DNA of 64,000 nucleotides, from NCBI GenBank assembly GCA_902778105.1, contig CACYWN010000009.1, forward strand, positions 43,570-107,569. Direction: 5' to 3'. Both the position numbers and the translations under genes were made by a program. The stretch is from an uncultured Bacteroidia bacterium. GTDB taxonomy: Bacteria; Bacteroidota; Bacteroidia; Bacteroidales; UBA932. Below, one piece after another: positions 43,251 through 53,639 of the stretch. The notes under the pieces were generated by a model. The model was not told the origin of the DNA and searched no databases. It saw only the letters and a program-made list of their open reading frames with translations. Position 1 is the first letter of the stretch; each line of letters starts with the position of its first letter.

Positions 43251-44837
43251 TCACCGCGCCACCACGTATTTGTGCAGGGTGGCGCGGACGGCGCCGGGAG
43301 CGGCGTACAGTTCCTTCACCATCCCCTCGATGCGTTCGCCCAGGCCAGCCTCATAGAGGTCCACGGCGAACACATCCGTACGGCTGTATAGCCGCTTCAG
43401 GCAGGACCAGTCCTGGTCCGGCCTGCCCACTTCCAGGGGCGCCACGATTTCCATCAGCTCCTCCAGCAGCGGATCCGGAGAGGGAACGAACGGGGTTCCG
43501 TCGTCACGGATGCCCTTCAGATACCGCGCATAACCCGCCAGGGTGAGCGGGATCAGCACCAGGTTGTCCATGTCCAGCCCGCGGCCGATGTACTTCCTGA
43601 TGGTTTCTCCGAAGCGGATGGGCAGTTTCTGGCTGGTATCCATCGCGATGCGCTGCGGTGCGTCGGGCATGAACGGATTCGGCAGGCGGCGGTTGATGAC
43701 GGTGCCGATGAACTCGTACGGATTCAGCACGCCCGGGTCCGTCACCACCGGCATCGCCTCGATATAACCGAGTTTCTGGATGAAAAGACGGATGTCCGGG
43801 TCGGCCATCTCGGCGCTGATGAGAGTGTAGCCCAGCAGGCAGCCGTACAGGGCCATCGCCGTGTGCAGCGGGTTCAGGCACGTGGTGACTTTCATCGTCT
43901 CCACCTTATCCACGGTTTCCCGCGTCGTGAAGAGCGCGCCGCCGAGTTCCAGCGGCGGGCGGCCGGAGGCGTAATTGTCCTCAATGACAAGATATTGCAC
44001 CTCTTCCGAATTGACGAACGGGGCCGTGAAGGTATGCTTTTCCGTCTCGATGTACTCGTTGTCCTCGAAGCCGTCGGCGGCCAGCATCGCCTTCACTTTC
44101 TCGTGCGGGCGCGGGGTGATCTTGTCAATCATCGACCACGGGAAGGTAACCTTCTTCTCATCCTTCAGGTAGTCCAGGAAGGCCGCGGGAGCCAGCGCGT
44201 CCGCAACCCAGCGCTCCGCATAGGCGAAGACACCGGCCTTCACCTTGTCGCCGTTGTGGGAGCAGTTGTCCATCGACTGGACCGTCAGCGGCAGGGCGCC
44301 GGCACGGAACCGCTCCAGGAGCAGCGCCGTGACCTTCCCCATCGCCAGGACGGGCGTCAGGCCCCGGTCCAGGTCGGCGGAAGACACGGAATAACCCTTT
44401 TCCGTAATGGTGAAGGAGATCATCTGCAGGGAGGGATTCCGGAAGATATCCACCAGCCGCTGCCAGTCGGAAAAGGCATAGTCGGCCTTGAGGGCCTCCG
44501 TCACGGAGGCGATGACCGTCTTTTCGATGGCGCCGGAGGACTGGAGGCTCACGGACAGGGATAGGTTCCCGTAGGGAGCATAGGCCTTGTCAATAACCTC
44601 GTAATCAAAGGCTTCCGCCACGATGACACCCCGGTCGTACCGGCCCGTGTCCAGGACCTCGTTCAGGATGGCGGCCGGGAAAGCCCGGAAAATGTTGCCA
44701 CCGCCGAAGTGTACCCAGGTGGGCTGGGCGAAGGTTTTCTCGCGGACGGCCGCGATATCGAATTTCGGGAGCCGGTAGCCCTTGGACTCCCACTCCGCGG
44801 CGTTGTAACTGCCGCTCAGGATATCGGTCAGTTTCAT
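43251..44837 (-). CDS. uxuB: Mannitol-dehydrogenase-family oxidoreductase, likely fructuronate reductase (UxuB)
   Basis: 528 residues. Rossmann N-terminal part (WVHFGGGNIFRAFPAAILNE) and the family's C-terminal domain with Lys-containing TTCLNPLHTAMALYGCLLGY. With uxuA only 3 bases upstream in transcription order, the likely reaction is D-fructuronate + NADH to D-mannonate. Mannitol or tagaturonate activity remains possible from sequence alone. The 3' end is convergent with the fimbrillin remnant. Confidence 0.88.
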   Translation of the reverse strand: MKLTDILSGSYNAAEWESKGYRLPKFDIAAVREKTFAQPTWVHFGGGNIFRAFPAAILNEVLDTGRYDRGVIVAEAFDYEVIDKAYAPYGNLSLSVSLQSSGAIEKTVIASVTEALKADYAFSDWQRLVDIFRNPSLQMISFTITEKGYSVSSADLDRGLTPVLAMGKVTALLLERFRAGALPLTVQSMDNCSHNGDKVKAGVFAYAERWVADALAPAAFLDYLKDEKKVTFPWSMIDKITPRPHEKVKAMLAADGFEDNEYIETEKHTFTAPFVNSEEVQYLVIEDNYASGRPPLELGGALFTTRETVDKVETMKVTTCLNPLHTAMALYGCLLGYTLISAEMADPDIRLFIQKLGYIEAMPVVTDPGVLNPYEFIGTVINRRLPNPFMPDAPQRIAMDTSQKLPIRFGETIRKYIGRGLDMDNLVLIPLTLAGYARYLKGIRDDGTPFVPSPDPLLEELMEIVAPLEVGRPDQDWSCLKRLYSRTDVFAVDLYEAGLGERIEGMVKELYAAPGAVRATLHKYVVAR

Positions 44838-44840
44838 GGT

Positions 44841-46094
44841 CTAGTCAAAGAATCCGGGTTGCTTGTATTCGAGGCCCAGTTCGCGGTCCACCGTGGCGAT
44901 GATGCCCTGGACCTGACCCATCGCAAACATCCGCCCGAGGAGGGTATAGCCCGCATTGTGGCCATGGGCCGATTCGTCCATGATGCCGCCCGGGGCGTCG
45001 GTGAAGGTCATGCCGTGGTCCACGCGCATCGGCAGGGCGGGATTCTCCTTTTCGAAGATGCGGACGAGTTCGATGAGGTCCGCCCGGCCGCCGAGGTGCG
45101 AAGCTTCGGTGAAGTCGCCGTTCGGGAAGATATGGCAGGAGCGCAGGTGCACGAAATGGGTGCGGGAGGCGAACTTCCGGGCCAGGGCCACGACATCGTT
45201 ATAGGCGCCGGCGGAAAGGCTTCCTGCGCAGAAAGTCAAACCGTTATGCTTGTCGGGAACGGCGCTGAGGAGCCACTCGATGTCCTCCTCCGTCCGGACG
45301 ATACGCGGCAGGCCCAGGATCTCGATGGGCGGGTCGTCCGGATGCACGCACATGTTCATCCCGCACTCCCCGCACACGGGCATGATGGCCTCCAGAAAGT
45401 ATTTCATGTTGGCCCGGAGGGTCGCCTTATCGATGCCCTTGTACAGGTCCAGGAACTCCCGGAACTTCTGCACGGGTGCCGCGTCGTTCTCGCTGAAATT
45501 GCCGGAAACGAAGCCCTGTGTCTTGATGACGATGTTCTCCACCAGCTTGTGGTCCTTCTCCGGGGTCATCGTCTTCGCGAGCGCGTCGGCCTCGGCGAGG
45601 ACGTCCCGTCCCTCGCCTACTCCGGCCGGGAAACGGAACTTCGCCCACTCCTCCCGCGCGCCGGGGCGCTTGAGAATATAGATGTCGAAATAGGCGAACT
45701 CGGCGTAGTTGAAATACAGGTTCGTCGCGCCGTTCGGGTTCTCATGGAAGAGGTCCGTCCGGGCCCAGTCCAGCACCGGCATGAAGTTGTAGCAGATGCA
45801 GTGGATGCCCTCGGCGGAGAGGTTCCGCAGCGACTGCTTGTACACCTCGATCTGCTCGTCCCGGTCGGGGCCGCCGTACTTGATGGTCTCCACGACAGGA
45901 AGCGACTCCACGACGCTCCAACGCATGCCGTAACGCTCAATGTATTCGCGCAGTTCGCGGATTTTCTCCCGCGGCCACACCTGTCCCAGCGGGACGTCGT
46001 GCAGGGCCGTGACAATGCCTTCCACGCCGATCTGCCGCAGCATCGCCAGCGTGATCTTGTCCTTTTTACCGAACCATCTCCAGGTTTTTTCCAT
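44841..46094 (-). CDS. uxuA: Mannonate dehydratase
   Basis: 417 residues from the ATG at 46094 (MEKTWRWFG); a TTG two codons upstream is unlikely. TIM-barrel enzyme with MEKTWRWFGKKDKITL, CICYNFMPVLDWARTDL, MNMCVHPDDPP (metal-binding His/Asp) and RVDHGMTF. Dehydrates D-mannonate to 2-keto-3-deoxygluconate in the cytoplasm, following UxuB. The kinase and aldolase (KdgK/KdgA) and the isomerase UxaC are not in the window. Fits use of glucuronic acid from host or plant glycans. Confidence 0.97.
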   Translation of the reverse strand: MEKTWRWFGKKDKITLAMLRQIGVEGIVTALHDVPLGQVWPREKIRELREYIERYGMRWSVVESLPVVETIKYGGPDRDEQIEVYKQSLRNLSAEGIHCICYNFMPVLDWARTDLFHENPNGATNLYFNYAEFAYFDIYILKRPGAREEWAKFRFPAGVGEGRDVLAEADALAKTMTPEKDHKLVENIVIKTQGFVSGNFSENDAAPVQKFREFLDLYKGIDKATLRANMKYFLEAIMPVCGECGMNMCVHPDDPPIEILGLPRIVRTEEDIEWLLSAVPDKHNGLTFCAGSLSAGAYNDVVALARKFASRTHFVHLRSCHIFPNGDFTEASHLGGRADLIELVRIFEKENPALPMRVDHGMTFTDAPGGIMDESAHGHNAGYTLLGRMFAMGQVQGIIATVDRELGLEYKQPGFFD

Positions 46095-46183
46095 ATTCAA
46101 GCAGGTTTATCCTGTAAAAATATGGAATAATCCGGGGATTCGCAAATTCCGCCCCCGCCCGGAAGGGATTGCGCCTTTTTCAT

Positions 46184-46191
46184 TACCTTTG
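46184..46191 (+). promoter_or_regulatory. -7 box (TACCTTTG) of the GH29 gene
   Basis: TACCTTTG; its last G is the first base of an in-frame GTG at 46191, so the GTG cannot be the start and the ATG at 46215 is preferred. Leader about 17 bases. Confidence 0.65.
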
Positions 46192-46214
46192 TGACAGAAA
46201 AACACGACAGCAGC

Positions 46215-47564
46215 ATGAAAAAACGGATTCTCCTGACCCTCCTGCTCCTCGGTGCCGGCACGGCCGGACTCCGCGGGCAATCCGACGGATATGAATGGCC
46301 CACGGACCCCCAGGTCCTGGAAAAGCTGGACCGGTGGCAGGACCTCAAGTTCGGCGTCCTGATGCACTGGGGCCTGTACAGCGTCCCCGGCATCGTGGAA
46401 TCCTGGAACCTGTGCAACGAGGACTGGATCGTCCGCCCGGAAGGGTCGACTTACGAGGGCTACAAGCAGTGGTACTGGGGCCTCTCCAAGGTATTCAACC
46501 CGGTGGATTTCAACCCGGAACAATGGGCTTCCGTATTCGGTGATGCGGGCATGAAGTACATGATTTTCACGACCAAGCACCACGACGGATTCTGCCTGTT
46601 CGACTCGCAGTACACGGATTTCTCCGTAGCCAAGGCCGGACCCTTCGCCGCGGATCCCCGGCGGGACATCGCCCGCCATGTCTTCGACGCCTTCCGGGCG
46701 AAGGATTTCATGGTCGGGGCCTATTTCTCCAAGCCCGACTGGCACTGCGAGTGGTTCTGGAATCCTTATTACGCCACCCCGGGCCGCGGCATCAACTACA
46801 AGGTGGAGCAGCACCCCGGCTGGTGGGACAAATACGTGACCTACACCAGGAACCAGCTCGGGGAAATCACCGGCGGCCGGTACGGGGCGCTGGACATCCT
46901 CTGGCTGGACGGCGGCTGGATCACGGGGGACGAAGTGGGCCTGAACGAAATCCTTCCGGAGGCCCGGCGCGTGAGCCCCGGCCTCATCTGCGTGGACCGC
47001 ACCATCCAGGGGCCGAACGAAAACTACCAGACCCCCGAGCAGACCGTTCCCCAGACGCAGTTGACCCACCCCTGGGAGTCCTGCATGACCCTCGGCAACG
47101 ACTGGGGCTGGACCCCGGACCCGCATTACAAAAGTGCCAGGAAGGTCATCGGCACCCTTGCTGAAATCACGGCGAAAGGCGGTGCGCTCGCACTCGGCGT
47201 CGGTCCCACTCCGGCCGGGCTCATCGAGGATGAGGCGGTCCTCATCCTCCGGGAAATCGGCCGCTGGCTGCGACGCTGCGGCGAAGCCATCTACGGCACC
47301 CGCATCACGGAACGCTATAACGACGGAAACGTCTGGTTCACAGCCTCCAAGGATGGCAAGACCCTCTACGCCGTCTACGCCCTTCCCGAAGGGGAGAACC
47401 TGCCCCGGGAGATTTCCTGGACCGGCAACGTCCCGAAGGGTAAGGTGACCGTCCTCAACAACGGGAAAAAGGTCAAGGCCTCCGTGGGCAAGGACGGCAC
47501 GGTCACCGTCTATCTCCCCAGAGGCCTTGCAGAAGAGCCCGTTGCGCTGAAATTCAGCCGCTAA
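46215..47564 (+). CDS. GH29 alpha-L-fucosidase
   Basis: 449 residues from the ATG at 46215, with a signal peptide (MKKRILLTLLLLGAGTAGLR). Family marks: LKFGVLMHWGLYSVPG, TTKHHDGFCLFDS, and ALDILWLDGGW holding the nucleophile Asp. A C-terminal beta domain (about 375-449) follows. Removes alpha-L-fucose from glycans in the periplasm or at the surface. Divergent from uxuA and ending 2 bases from the cydB stop on the other strand. Confidence 0.95.
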   Translation: MKKRILLTLLLLGAGTAGLRGQSDGYEWPTDPQVLEKLDRWQDLKFGVLMHWGLYSVPGIVESWNLCNEDWIVRPEGSTYEGYKQWYWGLSKVFNPVDFNPEQWASVFGDAGMKYMIFTTKHHDGFCLFDSQYTDFSVAKAGPFAADPRRDIARHVFDAFRAKDFMVGAYFSKPDWHCEWFWNPYYATPGRGINYKVEQHPGWWDKYVTYTRNQLGEITGGRYGALDILWLDGGWITGDEVGLNEILPEARRVSPGLICVDRTIQGPNENYQTPEQTVPQTQLTHPWESCMTLGNDWGWTPDPHYKSARKVIGTLAEITAKGGALALGVGPTPAGLIEDEAVLILREIGRWLRRCGEAIYGTRITERYNDGNVWFTASKDGKTLYAVYALPEGENLPREISWTGNVPKGKVTVLNNGKKVKASVGKDGTVTVYLPRGLAEEPVALKFSR

Positions 47565-47566
47565 GG

Positions 47567-48706
47567 TCAGTACTTGTTCCCCGGTCCCTCGATTTCGTCC
47601 ATCGAAATCTTCTTGCGGTCCATCGCATGCCAGGCATAGGCGATGTAGGCGACCACGAAGGGGATCAGGAGCGATACCCACGACATCACCTGCAGCGTAA
47701 AGTAGCTGGAGGAGCTGTTGCGAATGGTCAGGGAACTCTGCAGGTCGGCAGTGGACGGATAGTATGCCGTGTTGTTGAACCCGGCGAGGAAGAATACCGC
47801 CATCACCACGAATACGGTGCCGCCGGCTGCCGGCCAGAAGCCCCGGTGGGACTCGATCTGCGCACCCTGCACAAGGCCCCAGATGATGAGGCCCACTCCC
47901 ACGACAAGCATCGCCAGCACGGCCGGCATCTGCAGGAGATTGTCCAGGTACTTGTACTGCTGCACAACCACCGTCCCGTCCGCGTCCACGGCATAGCCGT
48001 TCCGCAGAATCAGGAGGACGAGCCATGCCACGAAAACGATTACGAAGGGAATGGAGAAACGGTTGATGCTCTCATGCATCCGCTTCCGAATGCCGCCATT
48101 GTCCACATACTGCAGCACATACAGGGCACCGAGGAGGAAGGTCAGTCCCACGAGTGACAATCCCAGCAGCACCGCATGGGGCTGGGCGAGCGCCTCGAGG
48201 CCGTGCCAGCCGCTGCCCCAGACGCTGATAACCGGGGAGGACGGGTCGGCGATCGCCGCCTTGTCCACGGTGAAATCAGAACCGGTAAAGAAGGTACCCA
48301 CGGCCGTTCCCACCAGAAACGGTGCCAGGAAGCCATTGACCATCAGTGCAATACGAAATCCCTTCGCGCCCAGCAGATTGCCTTTCTTGTGCTGGAACTC
48401 ATAGGATACCGCCTGGAAGACGAAGGTCACCAGCAACAGCACCCACACCCAGTAGGCACCGCCGAAACTGGTGCTGTAAAACAGAGGGAAAGAGGCGAAG
48501 AAAGCGCCGCCGAAAGTCACGAGGGTCGTGAAGGTCAGTTCCCATTTGCGGCCTGTAGCATTAAGGAGCAGGCGCTTCTGGTCCTTGTCCAGCTTCTTGT
48601 TTCCCAGGTGCAGGTTGGCGCCCTGGACGAACATCAGGGCCACCAGGAGGCCACCCAGCAGGGAGACCAGGACCCACCAATAGTTTTGCAGGAAAGTATA
48701 GGTCAT
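47567..48706 (-). CDS. cydB: Cytochrome bd oxidase subunit II
   Basis: 379 residues with eight or nine membrane helices. N-terminal FLQNYWWVLVSLLGGLLVAL and the conserved region GNKKLDKDQKRLLLNATGRK, WELTFTTLVTFGGAFFASFP. With CydA it reduces O2 to water using menaquinol at the inner membrane, with high oxygen affinity, allowing an anaerobe to scavenge oxygen. Starts 3 bases after cydA. Convergent with the GH29 gene with only 2 bases between stops. Confidence 0.96.
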   Translation of the reverse strand: MTYTFLQNYWWVLVSLLGGLLVALMFVQGANLHLGNKKLDKDQKRLLLNATGRKWELTFTTLVTFGGAFFASFPLFYSTSFGGAYWVWVLLLVTFVFQAVSYEFQHKKGNLLGAKGFRIALMVNGFLAPFLVGTAVGTFFTGSDFTVDKAAIADPSSPVISVWGSGWHGLEALAQPHAVLLGLSLVGLTFLLGALYVLQYVDNGGIRKRMHESINRFSIPFVIVFVAWLVLLILRNGYAVDADGTVVVQQYKYLDNLLQMPAVLAMLVVGVGLIIWGLVQGAQIESHRGFWPAAGGTVFVVMAVFFLAGFNNTAYYPSTADLQSSLTIRNSSSSYFTLQVMSWVSLLIPFVVAYIAYAWHAMDRKKISMDEIEGPGNKY

Positions 48707-48709
48707 GGC

Positions 48710-50197
48710 TTAATCCTCCGTAATTTGCGGTCCTTTCCTGATCGCACCCAGCATGATGCGGATCTCGATGAAGAGGAACAGGGCGAAAATGGCAAGGAAC
48801 AGGAAGAACGTGGTCTTCACCGCTCCTGCGCTAAGGCTGGAGATGGCGACGTTGACCGGCAATAAGCCCTGGATGGTCCAGGGCTGGCGGCCCACCTCGG
48901 CGACGATCCAGCCGCACTGCCCGCAGATATACACGAGCGGAATGCAGCAGAGGGCCGCGATGAAGAACCACCGCTTGTTCTCCAACTTGTCCTTCCAGAC
49001 GAACCAGAGGGCGAGGAGGAGCATCAGTGCCATCAGCATCCCGAGGCCGATCATGAACCGGAAAGACCAGAACACGACACCCACCGGCGGCACCACATCC
49101 TCCGGCTTTTCCAGATGGCCGTAGCCCATGTACTGGACGTTCTCGTCCAGGATGGCCCGCGCCACGGCGGCGGAATCGGGATCGGATTCGCGCAATTCAC
49201 GGTACACGGCCAGGGCGTCCAGCGCCTTGCGGCCCTTTTCCATCTTCTCCGCGACGGAAGGGATCACATTCCCGTCATTGTCGGTATAACCGTTCAGGAT
49301 GTCGTTGATGCCCGGAACGAAGCCGTCCAGGTCGTGGGTGGCGAGGATGGACAGCATCCCCGGGATCTTTACGCCCGGGACGATGGAGAAAGGAGCCCGC
49401 CGGCCACCATTTTCCAGGCCCTCGGCAGCAGCCAGTTTCATCGGCTGGAACTCAGCCGCATGGACACCGGAGGAATCGCCGGAAAGCATGACGGCGGCGG
49501 AGCCAACAAGGCCCACGATGGCGCCGATGAGCATGCTCTTTTTCGCGAACTGCGTCTCCCGGCCCTTCAGGAGGTACCAGCCGCTCACCGCGACGACGAA
49601 AACGCCGCCGGTGACCCAGCCGCTGGTGACGCTGTGGAAGAACTTCGAGACGGCGACCGGATTGGAGATGACTTCCCAGAAGGCCAGGGCCGATGCCATC
49701 TCGCTGCGGACGGTGTCCGGATTGAAAGTCGTCCCCACCGGATTCTGCATCCAGCCGTTGGCGACGAGGATCCAGTAGGCGGAGATGGTGGCGCCGATGC
49801 CGGTAAGCCAGGTCGAGGCCAGATGGAACCGCTTGGAAACCTTGTCCCAGCCGAAGAACATCACGGCGAAGAAGGTGGCCTCCATGAAGAAAGCCAGGAT
49901 GCCTTCGATGGCGAGGGGTGCGCCGAACATGTCGCCGACGAACCATGAATAGTTGCTCCAGTTCGTGCCGAACTCGAACTCGAGGATGATGCCGGTGGCG
50001 ATGCCCACGGCGAAGTTGATGGCGAAGACCTTCATCCAGAACTGGGCGGTCTTGCGCCAGAAGTCGTCTTTCTTGACGACGTAGAGCGTCTCCATGACGG
50101 CCATCACCAGCGCCAGGCCCAACGTCAGGGGGACGAAGAGCCAGTGATAGGCAGCGGTCATCGCAAACTGGAGGCGTGACCAGATTACTACATCCAT
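48710..50197 (-). CDS. cydA: Cytochrome bd oxidase subunit I
   Basis: 495 residues. Haem ligands are visible: His in [14 protein letters not shown] (b595), His in [15 protein letters not shown] (b558) and Met in [13 protein letters not shown] (b558). The quinol-binding side keeps [16 protein letters not shown]. The Q-loop region (about 255-345) is a Bacteroidetes-type variant. Forms CydAB with the next gene; the gene at 50202 precedes it by 4 bases. Confidence 0.97.
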   Translation of the reverse strand: MDVVIWSRLQFAMTAAYHWLFVPLTLGLALVMAVMETLYVVKKDDFWRKTAQFWMKVFAINFAVGIATGIILEFEFGTNWSNYSWFVGDMFGAPLAIEGILAFFMEATFFAVMFFGWDKVSKRFHLASTWLTGIGATISAYWILVANGWMQNPVGTTFNPDTVRSEMASALAFWEVISNPVAVSKFFHSVTSGWVTGGVFVVAVSGWYLLKGRETQFAKKSMLIGAIVGLVGSAAVMLSGDSSGVHAAEFQPMKLAAAEGLENGGRRAPFSIVPGVKIPGMLSILATHDLDGFVPGINDILNGYTDNDGNVIPSVAEKMEKGRKALDALAVYRELRESDPDSAAVARAILDENVQYMGYGHLEKPEDVVPPVGVVFWSFRFMIGLGMLMALMLLLALWFVWKDKLENKRWFFIAALCCIPLVYICGQCGWIVAEVGRQPWTIQGLLPVNVAISSLSAGAVKTTFFLFLAIFALFLFIEIRIMLGAIRKGPQITED

Positions 50198-50201
50198 AGT
50201 G

Positions 50202-50453
50202 TTAGTCTTTCAAGTTATAGGTTCCTGTGTTATTGTGGTCCATGTGGTGGTTGCGGGTCAGGGTTTCGCCGACGGCCTCGCTCTTCTCGGCGTCCGTCAT
50301 GCCGGCAAGCGCCGGCCGGAAGAAGAAGACCCGGAGGATGGCGAAAAGGATGAAGAACTTCAGGACGACGAGCCAGATAAGCGGGCGTCCCCAGGTCTGG
50401 TTCTTAAAGCCATCCCGGTAAAAGCGTCCTATGTTTTTCAACAAACCGGCCAT
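50202..50453 (-). CDS. DUF4492 small membrane protein of the cyd operon
   Basis: 83 residues with one membrane helix ([20 protein letters not shown]) after an amphipathic start ([17 protein letters not shown]). DUF4492 proteins sit directly ahead of cydA in many Bacteroidetes; by analogy with CydX in Enterobacteria they may stabilise the oxidase, but this is not shown. First gene of the operon, with a TATATTTG box at 50473. Confidence 0.85.
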   Translation of the reverse strand: MAGLLKNIGRFYRDGFKNQTWGRPLIWLVVLKFFILFAILRVFFFRPALAGMTDAEKSEAVGETLTRNHHMDHNNTGTYNLKD

Positions 50454-50472
50454 CGGTGCCCTTCATTTGAAA

Positions 50473-50480
50473 CAAATATA
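50473..50480 (-). promoter_or_regulatory. -7 box (TATATTTG) of the DUF4492-cydAB operon
   Basis: Minus-strand TATATTTG 19 bases before the ATG at 50453. A T-rich segment (GTTTTCTGTG) sits near the -33 position. Confidence 0.65.
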
Positions 50481-50556
50481 AGAATTCCGGCACAGAAAAC
50501 CCCGTTTTTCGGATTTTTTTGTTATCTTGCCCATTGGACTGAAATTGATAACCGCT

Positions 50557-51174
50557 ATGAAGAAGACATTCCTCAGCCGCCTGAGCGACCTCACCAAGGT
50601 CAAGGACCGCGCCAACTTCGCCGACATGGAGCAGAAGATCAAGAAGCACAAATACGGCTCCGATGCATTCATGAACATCCTGGAAAGCCGGTATTCCTGC
50701 CATGCCTTCAACCATTACCCCGTATCGGCATCCAAGCTGGAAATGATCCTGGAGGCCGGCCGGATGGCCCCCTCGGCCAAGAACATGCAGCCGGTCCGCA
50801 TCTGGGTGGTCAAGAGCGAAGAGGCGCTCGCCAAGCTGCACCAGGTGCATCCCTGCTACGGAGCACCGGTCGTCCTGATCGTCGGCTGCCGCAACGAGGA
50901 AGCCTGGGTGCGCCCGTACGACGGGATCAATGCGGCCAAGACCGACGCCGCCATCGTCCTCACCCACCTGATGCTCACCGCCACGGACGCGGGGCTCGCG
51001 AACATGTGGATCTGGGACTTCGACCCCGGCAAGATCCGGGAGGTTCTTCCCCAGACGCGGGACCACGGCATCTACGGCATGCTGGCCATCGGCCATCCGG
51101 CCGCCGGCGAAGGCAAGCCCACGGAACTGCACGACCAGCGGAAGCCCCTCGAGGAGCTGGTCATCGAACTGTGA
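50557..51174 (+). CDS. Nitroreductase-family FMN oxidoreductase
   Basis: 205 residues from the ATG at 50557; an upstream open frame of 10 codons lacks support. Typical sequence: [20 protein letters not shown] and [20 protein letters not shown] near the FMN site, [20 protein letters not shown] in the middle and [20 protein letters not shown] near the end. Substrate unknown; such enzymes reduce nitro groups, quinones or flavins with NAD(P)H. The stop overlaps the GTG start of dtd (GTGA), so the two are coupled. Confidence 0.9.
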   Translation: MKKTFLSRLSDLTKVKDRANFADMEQKIKKHKYGSDAFMNILESRYSCHAFNHYPVSASKLEMILEAGRMAPSAKNMQPVRIWVVKSEEALAKLHQVHPCYGAPVVLIVGCRNEEAWVRPYDGINAAKTDAAIVLTHLMLTATDAGLANMWIWDFDPGKIREVLPQTRDHGIYGMLAIGHPAAGEGKPTELHDQRKPLEELVIEL

Positions 51175-51623
51175 GAGTCGTCATCCAACGCGTTTTGCAG
51201 GCTTCCGTGTCCATTTCCGGCACGGTAACGGCCGCCATCGGTCCCGGCCTGCTGGTGCTGCTGGGCATCGGCGAGGAGGACGGAGCCGAGGATATCGATT
51301 GGCTCGTCCGGAAAGTCGCCGGCCTCCGCATCTTTGACGATGCGGATGGCGTGATGAACGTGGACGTGCGCGATGCCGGCGGCGACATCCTGGTAGTCAG
51401 CCAGTTCACCCTCCTGGCATCGACCAGGAAAGGCAACCGCCCCGCCTATATCCGCGCCGCCCGCCCGGAGACTGCAATTCCGCTTTACGAGCGGTTCTGC
51501 GCCGCCCTGTCGGCTGCCCTGGGCAAGAGCGTCCCGACCGGCACCTTCGGGGCCGACATGCAGGTCGCCCTCGTCAACGACGGTCCCGTCACGATCATCA
51601 TCGACACGAAGAACCGGGAATAG
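51171..51623 (+). CDS. dtd: D-aminoacyl-tRNA deacylase
   Basis: 150 residues from the GTG at 51171 ([17 protein letters not shown]), the normal Dtd start region. Catalytic motifs SQFTLLAS and NDGPVTI are present. Hydrolyses D-amino acids (and Gly mischarged to tRNA-Ala) from tRNA in the cytoplasm. An upstream extension of the open frame exists but overlaps the nitroreductase gene and is rejected. Confidence 0.96.
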   Translation: MRVVIQRVLQASVSISGTVTAAIGPGLLVLLGIGEEDGAEDIDWLVRKVAGLRIFDDADGVMNVDVRDAGGDILVVSQFTLLASTRKGNRPAYIRAARPETAIPLYERFCAALSAALGKSVPTGTFGADMQVALVNDGPVTIIIDTKNRE

Positions 51624-51627
51624 ACGA

Positions 51628-51644
51628 ATGCAACCCGGTTGCAT
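51628..51644 (+). promoter_or_regulatory. 17-base perfect palindrome, likely operator of the metal P-ATPase gene
   Basis: ATGCAACC-C-GGTTGCAT (51628-51644), symmetrical about one central base, located 5 bases after the dtd stop and 12 bases upstream of the -7 box. The geometry (around -20 to -40) fits a repressor or activator site for a metal sensor. No regulator gene is adjacent. Confidence 0.6.
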
Positions 51645-51655
51645 GAGGGTCTCCG

Positions 51656-51663
51656 TACCTTTG
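51656..51663 (+). promoter_or_regulatory. -7 box (TACCTTTG) of the P-type ATPase gene
   Basis: TACCTTTG 22 bases before the ATG at 51686. The palindrome at 51628-51644 covers the expected -33 region. Confidence 0.7.
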
Positions 51664-51685
51664 CATCGAGAAAAGATGCCATACC

Positions 51686-53591
51686 ATGATACAAGGAGAC
51701 CATCATCATCACGGAAAGCGTCATCAAGATCGCCCTGGCGGCGGTCCTGCTCATTGCAGCCGTCATCATCGAGAAGAAGACCGACTGGCCTGTCTGGGCC
51801 TACCTGCTCATTTATCTGATCCCTTATCTGATTGTCGGTTGGGAGACCCTGACGGAGGCGGCGGAGTCCCTCGTGCACGGCGAGGCGCTGGATGAGGACT
51901 TCCTGATGAGCGTAGCCACCCTCGGCGCGCTGGCCATCGGCTTCCTGCCGGGGGCCGGGACGCAATTCCCGGAGGCGGTGTTCGTCATGCTGTTCTTCCA
52001 GGTGGGCGAACTGTTCGAGGGTATCGCGGAAGGACGGAGCCGCAAGTCCATCTCCCACCTGATGGATATCCGGCCGGATACGGCCCATGTCGAACGAAAC
52101 GGCAAACTCCTGACCGTCAAGCCCGAATCCGTGCAGACGGGAGAGATTATCGTCATCCAGCCCGGTGAGAAGGTGCCCATGGACGGTATCGTCCTGGAAG
52201 GGGACTCCTCCCTGGATACCGTGGCGCTCACGGGTGAAAGCGTCCCCCGCAGCATCGGAAAGGACGACGAGGTCCTCTCCGGCTGCGTGAACCTGTCCGG
52301 CGTCCTCCGCGTCCGCACGACCAAGTCCTTCGGCGAATCGACCGCCGCGAAAATCCTGGACCTCGTGGAAAACGCGGCGGAGCACAAGTCCAGGAGCGAG
52401 CGCTTCATCACCAAGTTTGCCAAGGTCTATACCCCCATCGTCGTGGGGCTTGCCGTCGCGCTTGCCCTTATCCCGTCCCTGATTACGGGCGAATGGGCGA
52501 CCTGGATCTACCGGGCACTGATGTTCCTGGTGGTATCCTGCCCCTGCGCCCTTGTGATCTCCGTTCCGCTCACGTTCTTCGGCGGCATCGGCGGGGCCTC
52601 CCGCAAGGGCATCCTCGTGAAGGGAGCCAATTTCCTGGACACGCTCAGCCGCGTCCGCACCGTGGTCTTCGACAAGACCGGAACCCTCACGGAAGGCGTG
52701 TTCGAAGTGACGGCCGTGCATCCGGAACTTATTGATGAAAAAGAACTTCTGCATCTGGCAGCCCATGTGGAGCGCCATTCCACCCACCCCATCGCCACCG
52801 CGTTGAGGAATGCCTATCCTGACGAGCAGGACGATTGTTCCGTGGAAAACGTCCGGGAAACCGCCGGGCACGGGGTCATCGCGACGGTCAATGGCCGCCG
52901 CATCGCCGTGGGCAACGAGAAGCTGATGGGCCTCGAGGGAGCCGACTTCCATTCCTGCGAACTCAAGGGCACGATCGTCCATGTTTCCATCGACGGCGTG
53001 TACGCCGGGCACATCGTCATCTCCGACCGTGTGAAGGCCGATGCCGCCGACGCCATCGCCGCCCTTCACAAGGCCGGCATCCGGGAAACCGTCATGCTTA
53101 CGGGCGACCAGGCCGCCATCGCCGCCTCCGTCGCTGCCGCCGTGGGTGTGGACGCCTTCCACGCCGAGCTTCTGCCCGCAGACAAAGTCGCCTGTGTAGA
53201 AGCGTTGCTGGCGGACCGGTCCCTGAGCTTGCCGAAGGGCCGGCCGGCCCGGGAAGCCCTCGCTTTCGTGGGCGACGGAATCAACGACGCTCCCGTCCTT
53301 GCGCGGGCCGACCTGGGCATCGCGATGGGCGCCCTCGGCTCCGATGCGGCCATCGAGGCCGCCGACGTCGTCCTGATGGACGACAAGCCTTCGAAGGTCG
53401 CCGAGGCGGTCCGCATCGCCCGCCGCACGCTCCGTATCGCCCGCGAAAACATGGTTTTCGCCATCGTGATCAAGGTGGCGGTCCTCCTCCTCGCCGCCTT
53501 CGGCCTGGCCTCGCTCTGGATGGCCGTCTTCGCCGACGTGGGCGTCACCGTCCTCGCCGTCCTGAATGCGATGCGTGCGCTGCGGGTGTAG
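51686..53591 (+). CDS. Heavy-metal P-type ATPase (Zn/Cd/Co type), with apparent frameshift near the start
   Basis: The main frame (51711-53591) has six or more membrane helices, TGES, the CPC motif (VVSCPCALVIS), DKTGTLTE and GDGINDAPVLARADLG, ending SLWMAVFADVGVTVLAVLNA, the pattern of ZntA/CadA (P1B-2) exporters. It has no ATG, GTG or TTG before the GTG at 51873, which would cut off the first membrane helices (IALAAVLLIAAVII and LLIYLIPYLIVGW). The ATG at 51686, right after the promoter, opens another frame with a His-rich start (MIQGDHHHHGK) typical of this family. One extra base around 51713-51720 would explain this. It is either a sequencing or assembly error, a real mutation, or a programmed shift. 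Confidence 0.85.
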
Positions 53592-53639
53592 GATTTCTCG
53601 CAGGGAATGGCTAACTTGCAGGGACAAAAAAGCAAAGCC

